64,000 bases of DNA. It comes from JBLNCE01 sp050260415. Its GTDB lineage: Bacteria > Bacillota > UBA4882 > JAAYXC01. A model generated the notes under the pieces. It was not told where the DNA came from and did no database searches. It saw nothing but the letters and a program-made list of their open reading frames with translations. Every line of letters starts with the position of its first letter. Within the stretch, counting starts at the first letter, position 1. This document shows, piece after piece, positions 39,777 to 48,269 of this stretch. The DNA is taken from NCBI GenBank assembly GCA_050260415.1, contig JBLNCE010000088.1:9868-73867 (forward strand), given 5' to 3'. The position numbers and the translations under genes were made by a program.

Positions 39777-41513
39777 GTGGAAACAGTTAAGCTTACCATT
39801 GATGGACACGAGGTGAACGCTTCGAAAGGTACGAACATCGTGGAAGCGGCCAAGCTCATCGGGATCGAGATTCCGACATTGTGCTATCTTCCCGAGCTCG
39901 ACGTACGCGCCAATTGCCGCGTTTGCCTGGTTGAGGTCGAGGGAAGCCGCACGCTCCAGGCCGCTTGCGCCCAACCGGTGGCGGAAGGCATGAAAGTCCG
40001 CACCAACAGCCCCTTGGCGCGCGAAGCGCGCAAGATGGCGGTCGAACTATTGCTGGCCAATCACCCGCAGGACTGTCTGAACTGCGTGCGTAATCAGAAC
40101 TGCGACTTGCAGCGACTGGCGGAGCGTTTGGGCATCCGTGAGAACCGGTTTGCCCTGAAAGACCGCCATAAATACGCCAAGGATACATCGACCCCCTCCA
40201 TCGTGCGCGACCCGGCAAAATGTGTGCTCTGCCGCCGGTGTGTGGCGGTCTGCCAAAACGTGCAGGGTGTCGGGGCGCTCTATCCTATCAACCGCGGGAG
40301 CGAGACCATGGTTGCCCCGGCCTGTGGCAAAGATTTGGCGGATGTGGCTTGCGCGCTGTGCGGCCAATGCATCCATGTCTGCCCGGTCGGCGCCATCTAT
40401 GAACGCGATGATACCAAACAAGTCTGGGATGCGCTGGCGGACCCGAAGAAACACGTGATCGTGCAGACGGCGCCGGCCATCAGGGTGGCCATCGGCGAGG
40501 AAGTAGGGATGGAACCTGGTTCGGTAGCAACCGGCCAGCTCGTGGCCGCGCTTCGGCGGCTCGGTTTCGACAAGGTCTTTGATACGGACTTTACGGCGGA
40601 TCTGACCATCGTGGAAGAGGGGAACGAACTCTTACAGCGTTTGAGCAATAAGGGCACCCTCCCGATGATCACCTCATGCAGTCCTGGCTGGGTCAAGTTT
40701 ATCGAACATTTCTACCCGGACCTCCTGCCGCATCTCTCGACCTGCAAATCGCCGCAGCAGATGTTCGGGGCCTTGGCCAAGACGTACTACGCGGATAAGA
40801 CAGGTATCGATCCAAAAGACATCGTCTCAGTCTCGATCATGCCGTGCACGGCCAAGAAGTTTGAGTGCCGGCGCGAAGAGATGGTGGACAGCGGCTGCCA
40901 GGATGTTGATTTCGTCCTGACCACGAGGGAATTGGGGCGCATGATCCGCGAGGCCGGTATTGACTTCAAGGAACTCGCGCCTGAGGAATACGATGATCCA
41001 TTCGGCATCACCACCGGCGCGGGCTTAATCTTCGGGGCGACCGGCGGCGTCATGGAGGCCGCCCTGCGCACGGTCTACGAGGTCGTGACCGGCCAGGAAC
41101 TAAAGAAGGTGGACTTTCACGATGTCCGGGGCATGAAAGGAATCAAGGAAGCCACGGTGGATCTGAACGGGACCAAGATCAACGTGGCGGTGGCCCATGG
41201 GCTCGGCCACGCACGGAAACTGCTCGACAAGATCCAGGCCGGCCAAGCCGATTACCAGTTCATCGAGATCATGTGTTGCCCGGGCGGATGCATCGGCGGC
41301 GGCGGACAGCCTATCCCGACGAATCTCGAGACCAGGCTGGCGCGGATCAAGGCCATCTATGAGGCTGATGCCGGGATGCCGATCCGCAAGTCCCATGAAA
41401 ACCCCGCGGTTAATACGCTCTATGAGGAATTCCTCAAGAAGCCGCTGGGTGAGAAATCCCACCATCTCCTGCATACACATTACGTTCCCCGCGGCAAATA
41501 CCCTAAAGGCTGA
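39777..41513 (+). CDS. hndD: [FeFe]-hydrogenase catalytic subunit, group A (HydA/HndD)
   Basis: The 578-residue H2-activating subunit. Domains: [2Fe-2S] (Cys36, 47, 50, 64), a His/Cys cluster (His96, Cys100, 103, 109), two [4Fe-4S] clusters (Cys149-159 and Cys192-202), then the H-cluster domain with TSCSPGW (Cys301), MPCTAKKFE (Cys357) and MCCPGGCIGGGG (Cys501, Cys505). The residue after the first H-cluster Cys is Ser, where Clostridium pasteurianum CpI has the proton-relay Cys. With the NuoE/NuoF-like subunits it should couple NADH and ferredoxin oxidation to H2, or the reverse. GTG 39777 is preferred; upstream residues are shadows of the previous gene. Confidence 0.96.
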   Translation: METVKLTIDGHEVNASKGTNIVEAAKLIGIEIPTLCYLPELDVRANCRVCLVEVEGSRTLQAACAQPVAEGMKVRTNSPLAREARKMAVELLLANHPQDCLNCVRNQNCDLQRLAERLGIRENRFALKDRHKYAKDTSTPSIVRDPAKCVLCRRCVAVCQNVQGVGALYPINRGSETMVAPACGKDLADVACALCGQCIHVCPVGAIYERDDTKQVWDALADPKKHVIVQTAPAIRVAIGEEVGMEPGSVATGQLVAALRRLGFDKVFDTDFTADLTIVEEGNELLQRLSNKGTLPMITSCSPGWVKFIEHFYPDLLPHLSTCKSPQQMFGALAKTYYADKTGIDPKDIVSVSIMPCTAKKFECRREEMVDSGCQDVDFVLTTRELGRMIREAGIDFKELAPEEYDDPFGITTGAGLIFGATGGVMEAALRTVYEVVTGQELKKVDFHDVRGMKGIKEATVDLNGTKINVAVAHGLGHARKLLDKIQAGQADYQFIEIMCCPGGCIGGGGQPIPTNLETRLARIKAIYEADAGMPIRKSHENPAVNTLYEEFLKKPLGEKSHHLLHTHYVPRGKYPKG

Positions 41514-41551
41514 AAACTTGCGGTCGCGGCGCAGGCTCCCTCGGATTGAAC

Positions 41552-41578
41552 CCCCTTCTGTCGAGAAGGGGTTTTTTT
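41552..41578 (+). terminator. Terminator of the hydrogenase operon
   Basis: CCCCTTCT (41552-41559), loop GTCG, AGAAGGGG (41564-41571), then seven T (41572-41578). A perfect 8-bp stem 38 bp after the hydrogenase stop. Confidence 0.92.
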
Positions 41579-41653
41579 ATTGTTTGGTGCCATGGTTTTG
41601 TGCCTTGCCGGACGGAACCCGAATATACTGCGACTTGAGGAGGGATGCACGTG

Positions 41654-41977
41654 ATGGACTCCGGATACTTACCCGCGGCGCAAACCCATGTCCACGAATA
41701 TACAGCGTCGACGGCAATCGTCGACGGTCACGCTCACCGTGTCGCGGGCGTCAGCGGTATGGTCATCCCCTGCGGAAGCAGCCATGTCCACGTTCTGTCC
41801 GGTTGGACGACCTTTGATGACGGACACTTCCATCCGTATTGCCTCATTACCGGCCCGGTGGTTCCAGTCGCCGAGGGCGCGCACGTCCACTACTTCGAAG
41901 GTCCGACGGAGATGGTTGACGGACACGTTCACGACCTGGAATCCGCCTCGCTTCCGTTTTTGGCCGAGGCAGAATGA
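41654..41977 (+). CDS. YmaF family histidine-rich protein
   Basis: A 107-residue protein made of short repeats, each centred on a His-x-His pair: THVHEY, GHAHRV, SHVHVL, GHFHPY, AHVHYF, GHVHDL. It has no signal or membrane segment. The pattern matches the YmaF family of spore-forming Firmicutes, whose function is not established; metal binding is an inference from the six HxH motifs. AGGAGGG (41637-41643) makes GTG 41651 or ATG 41654 the start; ATG 41645 is too close. It sits alone between two terminators. Confidence 0.75.
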   Translation: MDSGYLPAAQTHVHEYTASTAIVDGHAHRVAGVSGMVIPCGSSHVHVLSGWTTFDDGHFHPYCLITGPVVPVAEGAHVHYFEGPTEMVDGHVHDLESASLPFLAEAE

Positions 41978-42065
41978 GGTTTTCAACCCGGATTTCGAAA
42001 GCTCCTTGAAGAGCTGCGGTTTTGGCGCGAAAGCACGTACGCGATGATCTCTGTTCGCGCTGGCC

Positions 42066-42090
42066 GCCCCCCCCCAAGGGGCTTTTTCTT
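42066..42090 (+). terminator. Candidate terminator after the ymaF-like gene
   Basis: GCCCC (42066-42070), 7-nt loop, GGGGC (42078-42082), then TTTTTCTT. The stem is short; the long C-tract offers slipped pairings. The remaining 180 bp before the lyase gene hold no recognised element. Confidence 0.55.
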
Positions 42091-42267
42091 TACCCGCAAA
42101 GCGAATACCCTGATAAGCTCTGTTTGCGGCGGACTGGCCTCTAGCTGGCATATGTCAATGCTGGCCTATAGCGTCAATTCCTGCAGATTTACCCGTCCGC
42201 GCGGGTCCGCCATAATGGAATCGGGGCTTACTCTGCTCAAAACTCAACCAAAGAGAGGCTGGTGGCA

Positions 42268-44709
42268 ATGAGAAAGGGCATCCTGATTCCGGGTCTGGCG
42301 GTGGCGTTGATCCTTCCGATCCTTTTGACCGCCAATGTCTTCGCCTATCGGTACAAGTACGAAGCCCGGCTGGCAATCCTGGACAAGTACCCCGTCAGCA
42401 ATCTACAAAGCGGTCCCGTGCTCGATCAGGAGGAATTCTACGGCGAGCTGCTCGATCCCGCCGCTAATCCAAGCATCGCGGCGATCGTCAAGGCCGCCGG
42501 TGCGGGTAAGCTTGACGAAGCCAAGACGAAATGGTACGAGTATTTTGTTAAGCGCGATGACGCCGCGCGCTTGATCGAGATCCCCCCCAAGAAACCGTCG
42601 GAATTGACCAAGGACGACGTCGATTGGACCCTGGCCGAGAGAGGCCTGAAACGCGGCTTTGAAAAAAGCGGTTACGAGTACTTCTTCGAGGGAGACATCA
42701 AGTGGAACTACAACCCGACGTATAAGAACCCCAAGGTGCCGGTGAACAACGAGTGGGTCTACCAGTTAAACCGCCACGGGTGGTGGCCGGAATTGGCCAA
42801 GGCCGCCATTGTTACCGGCGACGAGAAATACGCCAAGGAACTCGCCTACCAGATCCGAAGCTGGATTACGACGCAATACCCCGGTGTCAACACGGCCAGG
42901 CCGGATTACATCGACGAAGGCAAGGCGGTCCTCAATTACAGTACCGCCTTTAGAAACGCGGGCAAGGATTTCTCATACAACATCAAGGACAAAAACGGCG
43001 CGGACTTGGAGGGGGGCACGGCATCCTGGCGATCCCTCGAAGTCGGCGTGCGCCTGATGAGCTCCTGGATGCAGACCATCTATTACTTCAAAGGCTCCAA
43101 GTATTTTGATGCCGATCTCTGCGACTTGATGATCCGCTCCATGATCGACCAGGCCACTTGGCTCGCGGCGCCGTATCATTACTCACAGTGGTCGAACTGG
43201 GGCAATACGGAGGCCATGGGGCTGCTCTATGCGGGCTCCTTCCTGCCGGAGATCCTCACGAGCCGCGAGATGCGGGAAGTCGCCATCTCGCGCCTCACGG
43301 AAGCGGCTTTGTACGAGCAGTTCCTGCCGGACGGCTCGTTGAACGAGCTCTCTCCCAGCTACCATACGGGCGTCACCGAGAAGTACAATGCTCTGATCAG
43401 GGCGGCAAAGGAAGGCAAGATCCAGGCACGGGCGATCGAGGACTTGAAGCGGGTCCTGGAAAGCCAGTACAACGCCATCCTAGCCATCCTGGCCCCCAAC
43501 GCCTCTCTGCCGACGGGCAATGAGACCGGCCTCGACAAACTGGCCGGGGACGATACGGAGCGCGAGTATTTTGCCACCGGCGCCGAACTGCTCCCGCATC
43601 GGCAGGACTTCAAGTGGATCGCCACCGGCGGTAAAGAGGGCAAGCCGCCCGCGATCAACTTCTATCGGCTCAAGAACTCCGGTTTTATCACCATGCGGTC
43701 CGGTTGGAACCCGACCGATGATTATCTCTACTTCATGACCGGCCCGATGGGTTCCGGAAGTTACCATTCCTTCGAAAACAAGCTCAGCATCCAGCTCTTT
43801 AGCAACGGTTTCCCCCTCTTGACCTCGGCGGGGAAGGACAATTACGACAAGAGCCCGATGCGGTGGTACTGCGCCAATACCCGCGGGAGCAACAGCGCCT
43901 TGGTCGACGGTTACGGACAAGCACGTGGAGCCAAGACGCCCATGGCCGTGCTGCGCAAACCGGCGGATTTCTGGTACTATCAGTCCGCCGGCGGCGATAT
44001 TACCTATGCGGCGTCAAAATTTGACGGGCCATACGGATGTGCCGGTTACGGGGATGTTTTGGAGAAAGCCGCCCTCAATGTCCAGCATACAAGGCACGTT
44101 TTCTACCTCAAGAAGAATTATTTCGTCATCGCCGATGATTTCACCGCCTTGGACGGCAAGGACCACTTGTACGAGGTAATCTACCACACCCCGATTGGCT
44201 GGTACGCAAAGAACAAACCCACCGTGGCCACAAAGGCCGAGAAAACGGCGGATGGCATGTATTGGCTGATCGGCAAGGCCGAAGCGACCATGAAGGGTGT
44301 TTGCACCGCCGCCTTTACCGGCGAGATCGTGAGCGGTTTGAATCCCGCGAATACCGATCTGACCAAGGCGACGGACGGGCGCGGCACAGAGCGGCAGATG
44401 CGCGGCTGGCTGGAAGGCATGATTCCGACGCCGACCGAAATTTACAAGATCAACGGTAAGAACGTCACCTTCTTCACGGTCATCGCGCCCATGAAAAAAC
44501 CGGCCGATTTCACCGTGAACCTCACCCCCGGCCGCAAGGGTGTGGAGATCAAGTTCAAGACCGGCGAGACGCACCGACTAGCACTGGACGTTACCGCCGG
44601 CGGCCAACCCAGCATCAGCTTCGAGACTCCGAAGACCAAGGCTAGCTTCACCGCCATCTCGAACCTCGATACATTAATCGACGTCAATGGCGGCGCGCTC
44701 CCGAAATAG
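42268..44709 (+). CDS. Secreted heparinase II/III-like polysaccharide lyase
   Basis: An 813-residue exported protein with a signal peptide (ILIPGLAVALILPILLTANV, cleavage near FAY). The middle is an alpha/alpha toroid (NNEWVYQLNRHGWWPELAKA, WSNWGNTEAMGLLYAG, ELSPSYHTGVTEKY), followed by a heparinase II/III C-terminal beta-sandwich (NSGFITMRSGWNPTDDYLYF, GSGSYHSFENKLSIQLF). Asn in GNTEAMG, Tyr/His in SPSYHTG and His in YHSFENKLS are placed where lyases of PL12/15/17/21 have catalytic residues. Substrate (alginate, heparinoid or other uronan) cannot be told. ATG 42268 follows AGAGAGG. Single gene with its own terminator and no transporter or sulfatase nearby. Confidence 0.82.
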   Translation: MRKGILIPGLAVALILPILLTANVFAYRYKYEARLAILDKYPVSNLQSGPVLDQEEFYGELLDPAANPSIAAIVKAAGAGKLDEAKTKWYEYFVKRDDAARLIEIPPKKPSELTKDDVDWTLAERGLKRGFEKSGYEYFFEGDIKWNYNPTYKNPKVPVNNEWVYQLNRHGWWPELAKAAIVTGDEKYAKELAYQIRSWITTQYPGVNTARPDYIDEGKAVLNYSTAFRNAGKDFSYNIKDKNGADLEGGTASWRSLEVGVRLMSSWMQTIYYFKGSKYFDADLCDLMIRSMIDQATWLAAPYHYSQWSNWGNTEAMGLLYAGSFLPEILTSREMREVAISRLTEAALYEQFLPDGSLNELSPSYHTGVTEKYNALIRAAKEGKIQARAIEDLKRVLESQYNAILAILAPNASLPTGNETGLDKLAGDDTEREYFATGAELLPHRQDFKWIATGGKEGKPPAINFYRLKNSGFITMRSGWNPTDDYLYFMTGPMGSGSYHSFENKLSIQLFSNGFPLLTSAGKDNYDKSPMRWYCANTRGSNSALVDGYGQARGAKTPMAVLRKPADFWYYQSAGGDITYAASKFDGPYGCAGYGDVLEKAALNVQHTRHVFYLKKNYFVIADDFTALDGKDHLYEVIYHTPIGWYAKNKPTVATKAEKTADGMYWLIGKAEATMKGVCTAAFTGEIVSGLNPANTDLTKATDGRGTERQMRGWLEGMIPTPTEIYKINGKNVTFFTVIAPMKKPADFTVNLTPGRKGVEIKFKTGETHRLALDVTAGGQPSISFETPKTKASFTAISNLDTLIDVNGGALPK

Positions 44710-44736
44710 GCCAGCCTTAGATACGGATAACAGTCG

Positions 44737-44771
44737 CGAGGGCCTCTCGGAAAGAAGGCCCTCGTTTTTTT
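44737..44771 (+). terminator. Terminator after the lyase gene
   Basis: CGAGGGCC (44737-44744), 12-nt loop, GGCCCTCG (44757-44764), then seven T. Perfect 8-bp stem. Confidence 0.9.
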
Positions 44772-44857
44772 GACCGCAGGGGCGACAAACGCTAAGCAAA
44801 ATGAGGGGGGTGGGGCGGATTTACCGCGCCCACCCCGGGGTAGCTAAGTAACCGCAC

Positions 44858-45208
44858 CTAGAACAGCTTGCCGAGATTGTTCAGGTTCAGATTGGGATTG
44901 GACTGGTAATTGGTGTTGGGCTGCCCTTCGTTTGATTGACCGGCAGCGTTGAACCCCGCGGCAAAACCAGTCCGTATGCCCGCGGCGGACTGTTCGATCA
45001 ACGACCGCTCGGCCGCCTCGATCATCCTCTTCACCATATGGCCGCCGACGGCACCCGTCTCACGGGTCGGCATCCAGCCCCAGTAACCGCCGACGATCTT
45101 CGAGGTGTCGATATTCAGCTCATTGGCGACCTCATCACGAAAACGCTTCAGCGCCTGCTTCGCCTCGACCACCACCGGAGTGTTGCTGTTATTGCTTCCG
45201 CCTGCCAT
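44858..45208 (-). CDS. Alpha/beta-type small acid-soluble spore protein
   Basis: SASPs coat and protect DNA in the dormant spore and are degraded by the GPR protease at germination. The core ALKRFRDEVANELNI contains the GPR-type site, and TRETGAVGGHMVKRMIEAAE is the second conserved helix of the family. At 116 residues it is longer than typical 60-80-residue SASPs; the extra part is an Asn/Gln-rich tail (GQPNTNYQSNPNLNLNN). ATG 45208 follows AAGGGGGG. A CATGCTA -10-like element upstream fits sigma-G control. Confidence 0.9.
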   Translation of the reverse strand: MAGGSNNSNTPVVVEAKQALKRFRDEVANELNIDTSKIVGGYWGWMPTRETGAVGGHMVKRMIEAAERSLIEQSAAGIRTGFAAGFNAAGQSNEGQPNTNYQSNPNLNLNNLGKLF

Positions 45209-45242
45209 TTGCTTAAACCCCCCTTTCATCGGACTCCAAGGT

Positions 45243-45271
45243 TAGCATGCATCGACCGTGGGTGCGATAAC
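45243..45271 (-). promoter_or_regulatory. Candidate sigma-G promoter for the SASP gene
   Basis: Minus strand: GTTAT (45271-45267), 17 bp, CATGCTA (45249-45243), 34 bp before the ATG. The -10 fits the sigma-G CATNHTA pattern; the -35 is a poor match. Confidence 0.4.
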
Positions 45272-45561
45272 CCGGAGATAGCTGGGGAGAAAGGAATCTC
45301 TCCGCCGGTAGCGCTGGAAACCGCCAAGGTAATAAGTGGTCAATAAGTATCCGGACGAAGAAAACCAGGGTCGAGGCAGTATAGGCTGATCCCGCGATCT
45401 ACCTCATCTGCCTGCGCTTGTAATGTATGGCGACGGTCCGGGCGTCACAAGATCGAAACGTAGGCCGATTCTTCCTTGGACACGGTGCGCGGTCTAGCCG
45501 TCAAAAGGCCCCAATATACTCATCATCGGGTAACGATACTCGGTTATAGGGGGCCTCCGCT
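45272..45561. other. Intergenic region between the SASP gene and ylbJ
   Basis: With the SASP leader this makes about 350 bp without a gene. ATA (45514-45516) and GATACT (45535-45540) are loosely spaced like a sigma-E promoter, but the match is weak and the implied leader too short. No repeat array or strong hairpin was found. Confidence 0.35.
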
Positions 45562-46818
45562 TTGCCTCGTACCATACGCAAGCTGGGTACAGTCATGACG
45601 GCCGTCGCCGCGGGTTTTCTCACCTTTTCCTTGGTCCTTTACCCGGAGGAAGCGTTGCAGGCTGCGGTCGAGGGTATGGGGCTCTTTTGGAAGATCGTTT
45701 TCCCCTCGCTCCTGCCGTTTTTCGTATTATCCGAAGTCTTGCTGGGGCTTGGTCTCGTTCATTTCGTCGGCGTCTTGCTCGAGCCTTTGATGCGGCCGGT
45801 CTTTAATGTGCCAGGGGTGGGCGCGTTTGCCATGTCCATGGGATTGGCGGCGGGATATCCCATGGATGCCGTCATCACCGGCAAATTCAGGCGCAAGGGC
45901 ATGTGCACCCGCATCGAGGGAGAACGGCTTCTAGCCTTTACCAACACCGCCGACCCATTATTTATCTTCGGCGCCGTGGCGGTGGGCATGTTCGGGCTGG
46001 CTAAGCTGGGGGTCGTGCTCGGCGTCGCGCACTATCTATCCAGTTTTACGGTGGGGTTCATCTTTCGCTTTTATCGATACGGGGAACGAGGCTCGGATCA
46101 GGTCGCAGGCAGGGAGGAAGGAAACCTCCTGCGGCGGGCCGCGCGCACCCTGCTGCGCGCGCGAAAGGAAGACGGGCGTCCTTTCGGACGGTTGCTGGGG
46201 GAAGCGGTAAGGGAATCAATTGCCACGCTCCTGATGATATGCGGTTTCATCATGCTCTTTTCCGTCCTCGTAAGGATCTTTACCGTTTTCGGCGTCATGC
46301 GGCTCATCACTCCGCTGGTGGCCGCTTGCCTAGGCACGATCGGGCTGTCGCCATCACTCGTACCCGCGGTGCTACGCGGGCTCCTCGAGATCGACCTCGG
46401 TACGGTGGCCGCCAGCGTGGCGGCGGCTCCGCTCCTGCAGCGCGCGGTCATTGCCAGCGCCGTCATTGCCTGGAGCGGCCTGTCCGTGCACGGGCAGGTG
46501 GCCAGTGTACTAACCGGCACCGATATCCGTATGGGTCCGTATGTTTTTGCCAGGTTTTGCCATGCTATCCTCGCAGGCTTGTATACATTTGCAATCCTCG
46601 CCATGATGCCGTTGGAGACGGCCGGCCGGTTCGAGTTCCTCCTGATCAAAGGTTGGCCCGGCGTGGGCATCATACAGCGCTTCGTTCTGGCCGGTTGGCA
46701 ACTGGCATTGAGCCTCGGCGGGCTGATCGCCGTCGCGTGCCTCTTGCGGATCTGCGGGCGGTACCGTTTGGTCTGGTTACGGACTAAGCGCCTCCCGGCG
46801 AGGAGCGCGTCGCGATGA
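45562..46818 (+). CDS. ylbJ: Sporulation integral membrane protein YlbJ
   Basis: A 418-residue polytopic membrane protein of the nucleoside-recognition (Gate) type required for spore formation. It has about eight hydrophobic segments; family blocks include WKIVFPSLLPFFVLSEVLLG, SMGLAAGYPMDAVITGKFRR, ERLLAFTNTADPLFIFGAVA and LRGLLEIDLGTVAAS. The start is TTG 45562 with AGGGGG at a 9-bp spacing. Its stop overlaps the cwlD start (ATGA), so the two sporulation genes are translationally coupled. Confidence 0.9.
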   Translation: MPRTIRKLGTVMTAVAAGFLTFSLVLYPEEALQAAVEGMGLFWKIVFPSLLPFFVLSEVLLGLGLVHFVGVLLEPLMRPVFNVPGVGAFAMSMGLAAGYPMDAVITGKFRRKGMCTRIEGERLLAFTNTADPLFIFGAVAVGMFGLAKLGVVLGVAHYLSSFTVGFIFRFYRYGERGSDQVAGREEGNLLRRAARTLLRARKEDGRPFGRLLGEAVRESIATLLMICGFIMLFSVLVRIFTVFGVMRLITPLVAACLGTIGLSPSLVPAVLRGLLEIDLGTVAASVAAAPLLQRAVIASAVIAWSGLSVHGQVASVLTGTDIRMGPYVFARFCHAILAGLYTFAILAMMPLETAGRFEFLLIKGWPGVGIIQRFVLAGWQLALSLGGLIAVACLLRICGRYRLVWLRTKRLPARSASR

Positions 46819-47498
46819 ATGGCCCGCGTTTTTTTACCACGGTGCCCGTGCCTGGAGTCGTAATCCTGATCATCCTCCTTGGTCTGGGGTTCGTTTCCGG
46901 CCGACAGTTGGCGGAGGATAACCGGCTGCCGGCGCCGGTGGTGCTGGTCGATCCCGGTCACGGGGGTATGGACGGCGGCTGCGGCGGGCGTACCGCGCCG
47001 ATCCTCGAAAAGGATCTCAACCTGCGCGTCGGAAAGAGCCTGGCGCAAAAGCTGGAGTATTTCGGCCTCAGAGTCGGCCTGACGCGACAGGACGATCGGC
47101 ACCTCGGGCCGACACATCGCCGCGACCTGCTGGCGCGGGTCGAACAAGCGCAAAGGATCCGCGCCAATCTCGTGGTCTGCCTTCATGCCGACTGGAGTTG
47201 GAAGACCAAGCGAAGCGGGCCATGTGTCTTCTACCATCACCGTTCCGGTCCGAGCAGGATCTTGGCCGAAATGGTGCAAATTGAGCTGAACCGGGTCGCG
47301 GGCACGGCCGGTCAAGCGCTGCCGGCACGAAATCTCCTGGTTATCCGGGAAGTAAACCGGCCGGCGATTCTGGTCGAGATGGGATTCCTCTCGAATCCCG
47401 CGGAGGCCGCCCGGCTGGCGGAGGATGCATACCGGCAGGAAATTGCGGAGGCAATCGCCGTCGGGATGGTCAAATTCTTGCTAACCACGCGCAGGTAG
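46815..47498 (+). CDS. cwlD: Spore cortex N-acetylmuramoyl-L-alanine amidase CwlD
   Basis: CwlD removes peptide side chains from muramic acid on the way to muramic-delta-lactam in the spore cortex. The 227-residue protein has an N-terminal membrane anchor/signal (VVILIILLGLGFVSGRQLA) and an Amidase_3 domain with zinc ligands in VLVDPGHGGMDGGCGG, LEKDLNL and CLHADWS, and the catalytic Glu in ILVEMGFLSNP. It is coupled to ylbJ by a 4-bp overlap. Confidence 0.93.
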   Translation: MNGPRFFTTVPVPGVVILIILLGLGFVSGRQLAEDNRLPAPVVLVDPGHGGMDGGCGGRTAPILEKDLNLRVGKSLAQKLEYFGLRVGLTRQDDRHLGPTHRRDLLARVEQAQRIRANLVVCLHADWSWKTKRSGPCVFYHHRSGPSRILAEMVQIELNRVAGTAGQALPARNLLVIREVNRPAILVEMGFLSNPAEAARLAEDAYRQEIAEAIAVGMVKFLLTTRR

Positions 47499-47620
47499 GA
47501 TGGGGACGTCTGCAAGATACGATTGTGGAGGAGACGATCCAGGTCGCCGAGTGACGGTTGATCTTTCGCCGCCGGTCGGGTAAGATCTGAGAAAGACGGG
47601 ACAAGACCGGGGGGAAGTAA

Positions 47621-48256
47621 ATGAACGTCGCCGCGATCGTGCTTGGAAACCTATTAATCGCAGGGATTATGCTCGGGTTCGCCGTTGTGTGGAACACGGT
47701 GTCATGGCTGCGAAGACGCAAGGAATTCAGCCGGCCGGTATACGCCTACAGGCCGACCCGTGCCGAATGGAGCCCGTATTACTGGCGGAGAGCGCGGCGG
47801 TATATCATCTCCTATGGCTTGGTGCTCGCAATCATGATTGTGCTGCCTGTTCTCTTCAACCGCCGGGCCGCCATCGCGGAGCAATTGCAAGGATTTGCGT
47901 CCATTCTGCCGGGGCTGGCGGCTTATTTCATCATCGGGGGACTGATCCCGGCGCGGTTTACATTGCATCCGGAAGGTTTTGGTTGTTTCGCCCTGATCCC
48001 GTTTCTTCCTGGCCAACGTGACCGCGACGGCAAGACCTACTCAGACTTCCGCGTCGGTTTCAAACACTGGCGCGACTATCATGACGCCGTGCCGCGCGGT
48101 GACGTTCTGCTGCTAAAGGGCGAACGAATCGGCGCGGAACTGTTGATCCCGCGCGGACAGCGGGACCGTCTGCTGAATCTGGCCCGCGAAGCCTTGAAAA
48201 CCGCCAAGGATGCGCGGCGCCGGCAAAAAAAAGCGCGGCAAGTCGCCGCACGTTAG
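47621..48256 (+). CDS. Membrane protein of unknown function
   Basis: I do not recognise this 211-residue protein. It has about three membrane segments (residues about 4-25, 62-80 and 90-110), the first followed by WLRRRKEFSRPVYAY, and a soluble C-terminal part (RFTLHPEGFGCFALIPFLP, GDVLLLKGERIGAELLIPRG) that looks like a small beta-rich, possibly PH-like domain, ending in a basic helix. ATG 47621 follows CCGGGGGGAAGTAA. It lies 122 bp after cwlD and converges with the DUF4015 gene, with 13 bp between their stops. Confidence 0.7.
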   Translation: MNVAAIVLGNLLIAGIMLGFAVVWNTVSWLRRRKEFSRPVYAYRPTRAEWSPYYWRRARRYIISYGLVLAIMIVLPVLFNRRAAIAEQLQGFASILPGLAAYFIIGGLIPARFTLHPEGFGCFALIPFLPGQRDRDGKTYSDFRVGFKHWRDYHDAVPRGDVLLLKGERIGAELLIPRGQRDRLLNLAREALKTAKDARRRQKKARQVAAR

Positions 48257-48269
48257 CTTCTGTAAACGT

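Noticed and set aside
45511..45541. Sigma-E promoter before ylbJ.
   Set aside because: Only a partial -10 match, and the start site would fall on the ribosome site.
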